Source: CAZIUL01 sp964542475
Lineage (GTDB): Bacteria; Planctomycetota; B15-G4; CAYZWU01
Direction: 5' to 3'
Assembly: GCA_964542475.1 (NCBI GenBank)
Contig: CAZIUL010000001.1
Span: 62,001-126,000, forward strand
Length of the DNA stretch: 64,000 nucleotides
Shown here: piece by piece, positions 16,839 through 24,839 of the stretch
How the letters are laid out: every line of letters begins with the position of its first letter
Position numbering within the stretch: position 1 is the first letter of the stretch
Translations under genes and position numbers: made by a program
The notes under the pieces: model-generated
Databases searched by the model: none
What the model was told of the DNA's origin: nothing
Seen by the model: only the letters and a program-made list of their open reading frames with translations

Positions 16839-16920
16839 TGCCTGAATTTTGCACGGGGTTCGCCATCTGAATTCTGGCTTTTCTTTGCTCGATCCGTTGT
16901 CGGCGTATAGCTGCAAAAAC

Positions 16921-16987
16921 GCCTGCGGTCTTGCGCCTTGCCACAATACAGTTTACAGCACCTCGCGACGAAGAGTATGAAATAAGC
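16921..16987 (-). repeat. Half copy (left arm) of the palindromic TIR element family
   Basis: In reverse complement it begins GCTTATTTCATACTCTTC and runs through GTCGCGAGGTGCTGTAAAC to GACCGCAGGC, matching the left arm of copy B almost exactly. The right arm is missing. It lies between sucD and the membrane-protein gene at 17010. Confidence 0.82.
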
Positions 16988-17009
16988 TGATTTTACGCGG
17001 GATCATGTC

Positions 17010-17507
17010 ATGCCGGAAACCAAGCCGGAAAACCTGTTTGTCCGTCTGCTGGCTGTGCCTTTTCTTTTAATCCTTGGGTGTGTGTTTGCAGCGGCCGCGT
17101 TTTTCCCCGGCTGTCGCGATTTCATAAAACAGTGGCTGGGGGAGGTTAATTTTATTTACATGGGGATGGGTTTTTTGTTCTTTTATACGGCTGTTCTGGT
17201 TGCTGAAAAGAACCAGATGCGCAAAAAATTCATTGGCCTGCTCGAGGAGATCCAGACGTTCTTCTTTGGAGCTGCCCATAAAAAGGTGAGCGGTGCGGTT
17301 GAGATCCTCATTAACTCTCTCAAGGGAGGAGGCGGCAAAGCCGCTGAAACCGCGGCTTCTGAGCTGTGCAGGCTGACAGGCCGGGACTTTGGGACCGACC
17401 ATGACAAGTGGAAATCCTGGTGGGCTGATAACAGGGTGAGTTTCTTGAAAACAAGGAAGGACTCCAACCTTTCGGAAAGGAGGGGATCTGATGATTCCTC
17501 CAATTGA
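17010..17507 (+). CDS. Small membrane protein with C-terminal 'LTGxDFG...WW' motif
   Basis: 165 residues. Two predicted membrane helices (about 12-34 and 47-66), then a cytoplasmic or periplasmic helical part. Its C-terminus, LCRLTGRDFGTDHDKWKSWWADN, is a motif I associate with HEAT-repeat-type proteins of uncultivated bacteria and Planctomycetota. Function unknown. The stop lies 14 bases inside tatA, so translation is probably coupled and the product may be functionally linked to the Tat or envelope machinery; that is inference. Confidence 0.65.
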   Translation: MPETKPENLFVRLLAVPFLLILGCVFAAAAFFPGCRDFIKQWLGEVNFIYMGMGFLFFYTAVLVAEKNQMRKKFIGLLEEIQTFFFGAAHKKVSGAVEILINSLKGGGGKAAETAASELCRLTGRDFGTDHDKWKSWWADNRVSFLKTRKDSNLSERRGSDDSSN

Positions 17508-17748
17508 ACTGTTCCATATGTCCTTTTTGGGTCCAATAGGGATTCAGGAACTCCTAATACTCTTGCTTATCATCCTTATTCTGTTTGGGGCGAAGAAGAT
17601 ACCTCAGCTCGCCCGTGGATTAGGCAAGGGGATCACCGAATTCAAGGCGGGCCTGAAGGACAGCGGAAAAGATGCCGAATCAAGCAAGGAGATCGACGAG
17701 AACTCCCAAGGTAAGGAGATCGAAGAGAACTCCCGGGATGAAGCATAG
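17491..17748 (+). CDS. tatA: Twin-arginine translocase protein TatA/TatE
   Basis: 85 residues. One N-terminal membrane helix (IGIQELLILLLIILILFGAKKIP), the conserved FG-x-KK-P hinge and an amphipathic helix LARGLGKGITEFKAGLK, then an acidic tail rich in Glu and Asn. TatA forms the channel that exports folded, RR-signal proteins. AAAGGAGGGG at 4-14 bases upstream of the ATG at 17491 fixes the start. No tatC or tatB was seen nearby, so they must be elsewhere if present. Confidence 0.93.
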   Translation: MIPPIELFHMSFLGPIGIQELLILLLIILILFGAKKIPQLARGLGKGITEFKAGLKDSGKDAESSKEIDENSQGKEIEENSRDEA

Positions 17749-17850
17749 CACAGGGCGGCCTTGAGAAAACAGATGCGGCCTGGTCGGATGACGGGCGTTG
17801 ATATCGATCACAAATAATTGGAGATAACTGGTTAACGGAGTTTTCCCGAC

Positions 17851-18822
17851 GTGAATATTGCCCGGATCAAAGAGATGATAGGCCCTGACATGGAGCAGGT
17901 GGAGCTGACGATTCAGAAGGCTCTTTTTGCAGAATCCGAGGCTCTGGAAAAGCTGATAGATCATGTTTCTCTCTTCAGCGGCAAGAGGCTGCGTCCGGCG
18001 CTGGTGCTGTTGGTCTCAAAAGCCATGGGGCGTACCACCGAGGATCACTTTGTGCTTGGAGCCGTTGTGGAGTTGATCCATACCGCGTCTCTTATCCATG
18101 ATGACATCCTGGATAATGCGACCATGCGCCGCCGGGTTGCAAGCGTCAACCATCTTTACGGAAACGAGGTTCCTATTCTCCTGGGCGATCTCATCTATGC
18201 GCGCGCATTCGCCCTCTCCCTCACACTCTCGACGCCTGAAGCCTCGAAAGTACTTGCCGAGGTCACGGAGACCGTCTGTTCCGGAGAGATAGAACAGATC
18301 TTCCAGCGGGGCAGGTTTGATCTGGCAGAGAGCGATTATTTCTCGATCATCCAGGCCAAGACAGCATCTCTTTACGCCGCATCCTGCAGGCTTGCGGCTG
18401 TATACAGCGACGCCGATGTAGAGGAGGCGGCAGCATTCGAGCGCTTTGGGATGGCTCTGGGGACTGCTTTTCAGATTGTGGATGATTGTCTGGATATCAC
18501 CGGTGAAGAGGATGTAGTCGGCAAATCCCTGGGTACGGACATGGAAGAGGGTAAGATAACACTGCCCCTTATCCACTTGGCCGCCACATTGCCGGATGAA
18601 GGACGTAAAAGGCTGAAAGAGGTTTTTCTTTCCGATTCGATAAAGGGAAAGAGCGATGTCATTGCAGCGGAATTCGACCTGCAGGCCTCAGTTAATCACG
18701 CTTTCGGCGTGGCGGACGAGTACATATCACGAGCCATAAAGGAGCTGTCGTTTTTTGCTCCTTCACAGACCAGGGAGGCGCTGGAAGGTATGGCGGAGTT
18801 CGTGCTGCACCGGAAGTTGTAA
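17851..18822 (+). CDS. Polyprenyl diphosphate synthase (long-chain type)
   Basis: 323 residues, cytoplasmic. First Asp-rich motif LIHDDILDNATMRRR (DDxxD), second Asp-rich motif DDCLDITGEEDVVGKSLGTDMEEGKITLP, plus the GKRLRP binding segment near residue 45, all standard for octaprenyl/heptaprenyl-type synthases that build the quinone side chain from IPP. The chain length is not fixed by inspection. The GTG start is preceded by ACGGAG about 11 bases away. It ends 32 bases before the convergent folD gene. Confidence 0.92.
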   Translation: MNIARIKEMIGPDMEQVELTIQKALFAESEALEKLIDHVSLFSGKRLRPALVLLVSKAMGRTTEDHFVLGAVVELIHTASLIHDDILDNATMRRRVASVNHLYGNEVPILLGDLIYARAFALSLTLSTPEASKVLAEVTETVCSGEIEQIFQRGRFDLAESDYFSIIQAKTASLYAASCRLAAVYSDADVEEAAAFERFGMALGTAFQIVDDCLDITGEEDVVGKSLGTDMEEGKITLPLIHLAATLPDEGRKRLKEVFLSDSIKGKSDVIAAEFDLQASVNHAFGVADEYISRAIKELSFFAPSQTREALEGMAEFVLHRKL

Positions 18823-18854
18823 ATGTCGCTGGTGCGGCTTGCTGATCGAGCCCT

Positions 18855-19760
18855 TTATATCCGTATCGTTGCCGCCTTGAGAGTGTTCGCCATCAGAACA
18901 GCCGTGGTTACAGGTCCCACACCTCCAGGCACGGGAGTGATGAATCCCGCCTTTTTTACAACCTCGTCGAACGCGACATCTCCAACGATACGGCGTTTTG
19001 TTTTCCCGTTTTCCTCTGTTTTGATGCTGTTGATGCCTATGTCGATGACTATTGCGCCTGCCTTGACCATATCCGCCCTGATTAGACCCGGCACGCCTGC
19101 GGCAACGAAAAGGAGGTCAGCGCGTTCTGTGTGGGCCTTCAGATCTCGTGTGGCGATGTGACAAACGGTTGTAGTGGCGAGTTCGTGAACCATTAGCAGG
19201 GAGATCGGTTTGCCGACAATTTCGCTGTGGCCGACGATTACAACCTCCAATCCTGTGCTTTCGATCCCGGTAGACCTGAAAAGCCGGACAGCGGCTTCGG
19301 CCGTGCAGGGGGTCAGGCCCGGTTTGCCATGCACGATGGATCCGAGATTTGCCGGGTGAAGCCCTTCCACATCCTTGTTCGGGTCTAACTCGCTGATCAC
19401 GTCAAAGGGATCGATGTCAGCCGGAAACGGACGCTGCATGATCACTCCGTGGATGCTTTTATCGCGGTTAAAGGAGTCGATCTTTGCGAAGAGCTCGTCC
19501 CTCGAGACTTCAGCGGGAAGCGCGGCTTCCCTGAACTCGATCCCTGTTTTTGCCGAAATCTTTTTCTGGCTTGCGATGTAGACCCTCGAAGAGGGGTCGT
19601 TCATTCCGATTGACAGGGATAGAAGTGTCGGTTTCAGGTGTGGGATCGTATTCTTGACCGCTCGCTTGACTTCGGCCACTATTTTGCTCGATAGCTTTTT
19701 TCCGTCTAGTATTTGTGCTGTCACGGCTTTCGATCCCATAATCCAAGGACAGGTTGACAT
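18855..19760 (-). CDS. folD: Methylenetetrahydrofolate dehydrogenase / cyclohydrolase
   Basis: 301 residues, bifunctional C1-folate enzyme. Catalytic segment PSSRVYIASQKK (with the YxxxK pair), GVIMQRPFPADID (LPLP-like region), DVEGLHPANLGSIVHG, NADP-binding VVIVGHSEIVGKPISLLM (the family usually has GRSxIVGxP; here His replaces Arg) and the C-terminal PVPGGVGPVTTAVLMANTL. The ATG at 19760 has AAGGGA upstream; an internal ATG at 19739 is less likely, having no ribosome site. Confidence 0.95.
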   Translation of the reverse strand: MSTCPWIMGSKAVTAQILDGKKLSSKIVAEVKRAVKNTIPHLKPTLLSLSIGMNDPSSRVYIASQKKISAKTGIEFREAALPAEVSRDELFAKIDSFNRDKSIHGVIMQRPFPADIDPFDVISELDPNKDVEGLHPANLGSIVHGKPGLTPCTAEAAVRLFRSTGIESTGLEVVIVGHSEIVGKPISLLMVHELATTTVCHIATRDLKAHTERADLLFVAAGVPGLIRADMVKAGAIVIDIGINSIKTEENGKTKRRIVGDVAFDEVVKKAGFITPVPGGVGPVTTAVLMANTLKAATIRI

Positions 19761-19973
19761 GTTTCCCTTAGTTAAATAACTTCTCCTCTTATTTCCATGT
19801 TTTTTTCAGTGGAATGCGCGTTTTCACGATATTACAAATATCCGCAGGGGTATGCGACCGGACTCTTTACCTTTGTCCGGCCGTTCCATACAATCTATTC
19901 CGGCGGATACGATCGTGATCATGTTACTGAAGCTGCGGCGGGGCATTCCTCGGTGAATAGGCGGTAAATACGG

Positions 19974-20813
19974 GTGGTTCGAGCTTCCTGGTTTGAAGAC
20001 GAGCGCGAGTCATATGGAGCAGGCGCGTCCTATGGCCGTTCGTTTTCAGTTGTCAAACTTTTCCTGATGATCAACATTGCCGCGTTTGTCATCGATTACC
20101 TGCTTTTTCATTTCGATTACGGATACACCACCAACTTCCTCGGCTTGAACTGCAATCTGGCAAGAACGGTTTTCCTTCCTGTCCTGGCGGTACAGCTCGT
20201 CACATACCAGTTCCTGCACGGTGATGTATGGCACATCTTCTTCAACATGTTAATGCTCTGGTTCTTCGGGCGTGAGCTGGAAGCCCACATGGGAAGTCGC
20301 AGGTTTACCTATCTTTACCTGTTGGGCGGCGTTGCCGGCGGTGTGATCCACATAATGGTCGCGCTCATCAGAGGAGGCCAGGATCTGCCTGTCGTGGTAG
20401 GGGCTTCCGGGGCGATTTACGGCATCATCGTCTACTATGCAATGAAATGGCCGAACAGGAACGTGATATTCATAGTGGTGACCCTGAAAGTTAAAACCCT
20501 GGCCATGATCTTTGTCGGTATTTCCCTGTTATACGGTTTGTTCCCTACACATGGGGACATGACCGCGCACATGTGCCACCTGGGCGGAGCGTTTTTCGGG
20601 TTTCTGGTGTACCGTTATGAGAGCCGGCTGATGGGCTTCAAAACATCGTTCAAAAAGCAGAAAGAGAACAAAGAGAGGCAAAAATCCGTGAACGTGGAAA
20701 AGGAAATGGACAAGCTTCTCAGCAAGATCCACAACGAAGGCATCAACTCTCTTACAGATGCGGAGAGGAAGTTCCTCAACAGCGCAAGCCGTAAATTTCG
20801 CAACCGTCGCTGA
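19974..20813 (+). CDS. Rhomboid family intramembrane serine protease
   Basis: 279 residues. About six membrane helices. YQFLHGDVWHIFFNMLMLWFFGRELE is the conserved L1/TM2 region with the HxxxxHxxxNM motif, VVGASGAIYG carries the catalytic serine (GxSG), and AHMCHLGGAFFGFLVYR carries the catalytic histidine. A charged C-terminal tail (KKQKENKERQKS..., about 225-279) ends in a helical piece like that of YqgP-type rhomboids. Cleaves membrane proteins within the bilayer; substrate unknown. GTG start; alternatives downstream cannot be excluded. Confidence 0.93.
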   Translation: MVRASWFEDERESYGAGASYGRSFSVVKLFLMINIAAFVIDYLLFHFDYGYTTNFLGLNCNLARTVFLPVLAVQLVTYQFLHGDVWHIFFNMLMLWFFGRELEAHMGSRRFTYLYLLGGVAGGVIHIMVALIRGGQDLPVVVGASGAIYGIIVYYAMKWPNRNVIFIVVTLKVKTLAMIFVGISLLYGLFPTHGDMTAHMCHLGGAFFGFLVYRYESRLMGFKTSFKKQKENKERQKSVNVEKEMDKLLSKIHNEGINSLTDAERKFLNSASRKFRNRR

Positions 20814-20828
20814 TCACCAGGTCCATAG

Positions 20829-20841
20829 CCCGCTTATTTCA
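20829..20841 (+). repeat. Remnant of the palindromic element end
   Basis: CCCGCTTATTTCA is identical to the outer 13 bases of the element's terminal repeat; similarity stops there. It may be a decayed copy or chance, but lies just after a gene stop like the other copies. Confidence 0.4.
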
Positions 20842-20972
20842 ATAATTACCATTGCGTATCTCCGCCACTCCTTCCGCTTATTCTTCCGAAAACCTGCAGT
20901 CTCAAGCCTTCCTCGCCTTCTTGAGCGGAAAAAGTTCTTGTACAATGCGCTGTGAAGAAAGGACATAATCTA

Positions 20973-20978
20973 TATAAT
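20973..20978 (+). promoter_or_regulatory. Possible -10 box for the 716-residue secreted protein
   Basis: A perfect TATAAT 95 bases upstream of the ATG at 21073. No good -35 at the right distance, so confidence is low. Confidence 0.3.
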
Positions 20979-21072
20979 CTCTGATAGAAATCAGTTTTCA
21001 GCCGGGCAGCAGGGCTTGTAGTCATGACTGGGAGCTGAAAACGGTTTGCAGCAAAATGAGGAGCGACAGGTT

Positions 21073-23223
21073 ATGTTACATTCCAGGTCGGTGTGTTTGT
21101 CAGTGTTGATTACTGCTGCGTTTTTTATGTTCAACATGTTCGCCGGTGCCCAGGAGCTCAATCCTGGAGCGAAGGAGTTTTTGAAGGGATTCAGAAAAGC
21201 CCGGGATCTGAACGACGAGAAGGAGGTCCAGCGGCTCGTTCGCCGCAACAAGGACGAAGCCCTGGAGGTGTATGATATGCTGATCAACACCATCTGCAGG
21301 CAGGAGACCGAGGCCCTTGTCGAGGAAGCCGGGGTTCTCGCCGAGGAGCTGACTTCGAGCATGAGGAGCCAACGGTACAAGTACAGGCTCGACTATGTTC
21401 TGGGCCTGGACCAGGAAAAACGGAGCGAACGCCTCAATGGCTGGGACGCTTACTATTTCGGATGGGCGGCTTATACCGAGGGGGCAAACAACGACAACCC
21501 CTACAAGCTGGACGAGGCTGCCGGGCTATTGCGCAAATCCTTTGAAACTTTCGAAAAGATCAATGACCTGGAAAACATGCTCCAGCTCTCACTACGGGGC
21601 GCCATGTGCTATGAAGCGCTGAAAGACGGGTACCAGGCATGTATCTGTTTCAAGAAGTACCGGGAAATATCAGATGAGCTGCCGTTTCCGGCACTGGATA
21701 GGGAATGGGTGAACAGCCGGTATGACTATTACATCAGCAAGGGGTACGATCCTACAAAGCCGAGGGATGAAGGAGGCGAGCCGGCCGAACTGGAGGGCGA
21801 AAGCGAAGGAGAAGGCGAAGCGGGCGAAGATGGCGGTGCTGCTTCAGGGGAAAAGAAGCTGGAAAAGCCCGAGTTCAAGCTGGGAGACAATTCCGAGAAC
21901 TGGGATCTGAAGTTTTACAGCATGAAAAAACCCGATGACTTCGTGACCCCGGCTTTCGATACCGGGTACAACCCCTACCTGTGGTCGAAATGCCTTTTCG
22001 ACAGCTCCCTGGCGGAGATATCCGCGTTTGTGCCGTTTGGCCCCGGATGGACTCAGGATCCTGGGAACGCCCATAAATGGGAGTTTTACGGAAAACAGAT
22101 CAATATACTACGCAACGGGAGTAAGTTTTACTTTAACATCGGCGGGAACGAGAAAACACAGGAAGAGATAAAAGCCACGAGTAAACCCAAGATAACGACT
22201 CTTACCGGCGAGGATAGAGGAGAAGACAACAAACCGATCAAATACTCTGTCTTTCTGCAAAAACCCGGTCAGCAGGAGGCCATGTTCGGTCTGGCAATGA
22301 ACAACGCTCCACAGAGCATGGATGTTATCTCCCTTCGTGTGAGAACAGGCTGCTATACAAAAGGGAAAGTCTCCGGGGATAACATCGTTCTTATCGATGA
22401 CAATTCGAACGGCGTTTTTGGTGACGCGTACAAGGTTCCCAGCGACTTCATAACGTATGGCAACTGGCCGTACTGGCGGCTCGATGCGATCAACATCGGG
22501 CGTGAAAAGATTACCCGCCCTTTTTCGAAGTACACCAAGATAGAAGACAAGTACTACTACCTGAATCCGGACAGGTTTGGCCGCAAGCTTACAACCGTGG
22601 AGGCATCCGTTGAGACAGGCTACATAAAATTCGTGTGGAATGGTGATGTTGAGCCTACATATCTTGTGCTTCACCTGCTGGATGAAAACAATCCGGGGAT
22701 TTTCTTCAATGTCGCCGGGTTCGAGGATCCAGTTGAAGTGCCTGTCGGAGAGTACGAGATCGCCTGCGGCAAGATTGAGGAGAAAAAGAAGGGAAAGGCG
22801 CGACAGATCAGGATCTATCACGGCAAGGCCGAGTATATCCCTGTGGTTTCAGGGGAAGAGACTGTCCTGGAGCTCGGTGCGCCGTTTGCATTCACGTTCG
22901 AGACAGGCACTGACGGGGACAATTATATTGTTTATGGAAACCGCATCAACGTCTGGGGGAAGAGGAACGAAATCTACGCCGTATTTTTTGACTATGTGCC
23001 TCAGCCAAAGGTGTCGATCCGGGACAAGGGTTCTCAGCGGGTCCTGGTCAAGGGAGACAAAATGAAGCTGCCGGATCGAGATGATTATTTCAACGAACCG
23101 AGCTGTATCTGGTTTCCCATAAACTTTGTTTACGAAAACAAGGGAGGGATGGAGCTGGAAACGCGACTGGAAGCAAAAGAGATCAAGCTGCTTGGCGGAC
23201 CTATAACAAGCGAATGGAAATGA
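21073..23223 (+). CDS. Large secreted protein of unknown function
   Basis: 716 residues. Signal peptide MLHSRSVCLSVLITAAFFMFNMFAGA then QE, so exported. Residues about 30-215 are helical and TPR-like (KEVQRLVRRNKDEALEVYDML, LLRKSFETFEKINDLENMLQLSLRGAMCYE). A strongly acidic linker (GGEPAELEGESEGEGEAGEDGG, about 230-255) joins it to a long C-terminal part rich in beta-strand patterns and Tyr/Trp/Asp, ending in FVYENKGGMELETRLEAKEIKLL. I do not recognise a family. The ATG at 21073 is chosen over 21046 because TGAGGAG is 9 bases upstream and the signal peptide starts there. A MITE-like hairpin separates it from serS. Confidence 0.82.
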   Translation: MLHSRSVCLSVLITAAFFMFNMFAGAQELNPGAKEFLKGFRKARDLNDEKEVQRLVRRNKDEALEVYDMLINTICRQETEALVEEAGVLAEELTSSMRSQRYKYRLDYVLGLDQEKRSERLNGWDAYYFGWAAYTEGANNDNPYKLDEAAGLLRKSFETFEKINDLENMLQLSLRGAMCYEALKDGYQACICFKKYREISDELPFPALDREWVNSRYDYYISKGYDPTKPRDEGGEPAELEGESEGEGEAGEDGGAASGEKKLEKPEFKLGDNSENWDLKFYSMKKPDDFVTPAFDTGYNPYLWSKCLFDSSLAEISAFVPFGPGWTQDPGNAHKWEFYGKQINILRNGSKFYFNIGGNEKTQEEIKATSKPKITTLTGEDRGEDNKPIKYSVFLQKPGQQEAMFGLAMNNAPQSMDVISLRVRTGCYTKGKVSGDNIVLIDDNSNGVFGDAYKVPSDFITYGNWPYWRLDAINIGREKITRPFSKYTKIEDKYYYLNPDRFGRKLTTVEASVETGYIKFVWNGDVEPTYLVLHLLDENNPGIFFNVAGFEDPVEVPVGEYEIACGKIEEKKKGKARQIRIYHGKAEYIPVVSGEETVLELGAPFAFTFETGTDGDNYIVYGNRINVWGKRNEIYAVFFDYVPQPKVSIRDKGSQRVLVKGDKMKLPDRDDYFNEPSCIWFPINFVYENKGGMELETRLEAKEIKLLGGPITSEWK

Positions 23224-23233
23224 CGATGCTTAG

Positions 23234-23392
23234 GAGCCCGTTGAAAAAGTCAGATCGGCTACGGCCGGCCCTTTTGCCCGATCTCTGCGTTGCGAGATCC
23301 TCAACGAATCCACTGATTCGCCTACGGTCTCGCGCCTTGACCTCGGGCAAAATGACTCGGCCTCGCTTCCGAAGCACTTTTTCAACGAACTC
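23234..23392. mobile_element. MITE-like hairpin element with 4-base target duplication
   Basis: Starts GAGCCCGTTGAAAAAGT and ends ACTTTTTCAACGAACTC, near-perfect 17-base terminal inverted repeats. Inner sequence also pairs imperfectly (CTTTTGCCCG with CGGGCAAAA; GCGAGATC with GTCTCGC). It is flanked on both sides by TTAG (23230-23233 and 23393-23396). Elements with 'GTTGAAAAAGT...ACTTTTTCAACG' ends are common in deltaproteobacteria and other uncultivated groups. It is non-coding and may also act as a terminator. Confidence 0.8.
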
Positions 23393-23412
23393 TTAGGAGA
23401 GGGCCAGCATAA

Positions 23413-24714
23413 ATGTTGGATATTCATTATATCAGGAAGAACAAGGACCTGGTGCGCGATGGAGCGCGAAAAAAGAGGTTTGATTTAGACCTGGACCGCT
23501 TGGTCGAGCTTGATGATATCAGGCGCCGGTTGATATTCGATGGCGATGAATTGAAAGCAAAGATGAACACGAAATCCAAGGAGGTTTCGAAAGCTCCGCC
23601 GGAAGAGCGCCCTGCCCTTGGCAGTGCTCTGAAGTCGCTTAAAGAGAAGATCAAGGAGAACACCAGCAAGCTAAATTCCGTCGAGGAGGAGTATGATACA
23701 GTGATGCTGCTGGTTCCAAACGTCCCGGATAAAGAGGTGCCGGAAGGGGAAGACGACAGCGGAAATGTTGAGATCAGGCGCCATGGCGAACCGCCCGATT
23801 TCGATTTCGAACCGCTTGACCACATCGAAATTGGAAAACGCCTGGATATCATAGACATTGAACGCGGCGCGAGGATTGCAGGATCCAGCAACTATATCCT
23901 CAAGGGTGCGGGAGAGCTTCTTAACAGAGCAGTACTTTCGATGGCAATGGACCACATGACCCGGAAGGGTTACATCCCCATGCAGATTCCTGTGCTCGTA
24001 AAGGACTTTGCCATGCAGGGCACGGGCTTCTACCCGTACGGCGAGGACCAGGTCTACCGGACCGAGAAGGAAGGGCTGAACCTGATCGGAACCGCGGAGG
24101 TTCCCGTGACTTCATTCCATAGCGATGAAATTCTGTCCGGATCCGATCTTCCAATTCGTTATGTTGCGCAGTCGAGCTGTTTCCGCCGCGAAGCTGGTGC
24201 GGCAGGCAGGGACACCCGGGGCCTTTACCGTGTGCACCAGTTTCAAAAAGTAGAACAGGTCCTGATCTGCCGCAACGACATGGAGAACTCTGAAAATGAG
24301 CTTCTTGGGATACTGGAGAACTCGGAGGAGTTCATGCGGATGTTGAGCCTTCCCTACAGGGTGGTGAACGTTTGCGGAGGGGATCTCGGATTGCCTCAAG
24401 CGAGAAAGTACGACATAGAGGCATGGATGCCGTCGAGGGGATCTTACGGTGAAACCCACTCGGCATCCAAGTTTCATGACTTTCAGGCCAGGCGGCTGAA
24501 GATACGGTACCGCGATGAATCCGGGAAGATTCATTATGCTCACACACTCAACAACACGGTTGTCGCGTCTCCGCGAATCCTGATTCCAATGGTTGAGATT
24601 CATCAGAGAAGCGACGGTTGTGTGGATGTGCCTGAGGCGTTGAGGCCTTACATGGGGGGGATGGAGAGGATCGAGCCGGAGGAAGAAGAAGAGAACCACG
24701 GATTAACACGGTAA
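23413..24714 (+). CDS. serS: Seryl-tRNA synthetase
   Basis: 433 residues. N-terminal coiled-coil arm (LVELDDIRRRL... to LNSVEEEYDTVMLLVPNVP), class II motif 2 block FRREAGAAGRDTRGLYRVHQFQKVEQ and motif 3 NNTVVASPRILIPMVEIHQ (the usual 'NGTglAvgRtlvallE' is changed, notably TVVASPR). It charges tRNA(Ser), and tRNA(Sec) if present. AGGAGAGGG precedes the ATG. Canonical SerS ends near LRPYMGGMERI; here about 17 extra residues (EPEEEEENHGLTR) are encoded partly by a dispersed intergenic repeat. Confidence 0.93.
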   Translation: MLDIHYIRKNKDLVRDGARKKRFDLDLDRLVELDDIRRRLIFDGDELKAKMNTKSKEVSKAPPEERPALGSALKSLKEKIKENTSKLNSVEEEYDTVMLLVPNVPDKEVPEGEDDSGNVEIRRHGEPPDFDFEPLDHIEIGKRLDIIDIERGARIAGSSNYILKGAGELLNRAVLSMAMDHMTRKGYIPMQIPVLVKDFAMQGTGFYPYGEDQVYRTEKEGLNLIGTAEVPVTSFHSDEILSGSDLPIRYVAQSSCFRREAGAAGRDTRGLYRVHQFQKVEQVLICRNDMENSENELLGILENSEEFMRMLSLPYRVVNVCGGDLGLPQARKYDIEAWMPSRGSYGETHSASKFHDFQARRLKIRYRDESGKIHYAHTLNNTVVASPRILIPMVEIHQRSDGCVDVPEALRPYMGGMERIEPEEEEENHGLTR

Positions 24715-24729
24715 TACGGACAGTCTGTT
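24689..24729. repeat. Second copy of the 'AACCACGGAT...ACGGA' repeat, overlapping the end of serS
   Basis: AGAGAACCACGGATTAACAC, then GGTAATACGGACAGTCTGTTT, corresponds to 4311-4352 (reverse strand). It encodes the last residues of SerS (NHGLTR) and its stop. The rest of the 125-base gap (to 24839) contains further low-complexity, repeat-like text including GGGCAACCACGGGTGGGG. Confidence 0.5.
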
Positions 24730-24839
24730 TTAAACGGTTATCCTCTTCCGGTCCCGATTTCGATTCTACATCCCAAACCGGAACTCCCTCTTCCTGAACG
24801 CTGAACACTTCCCCCAGAGGGCAACCACGGGTGGGGCTG

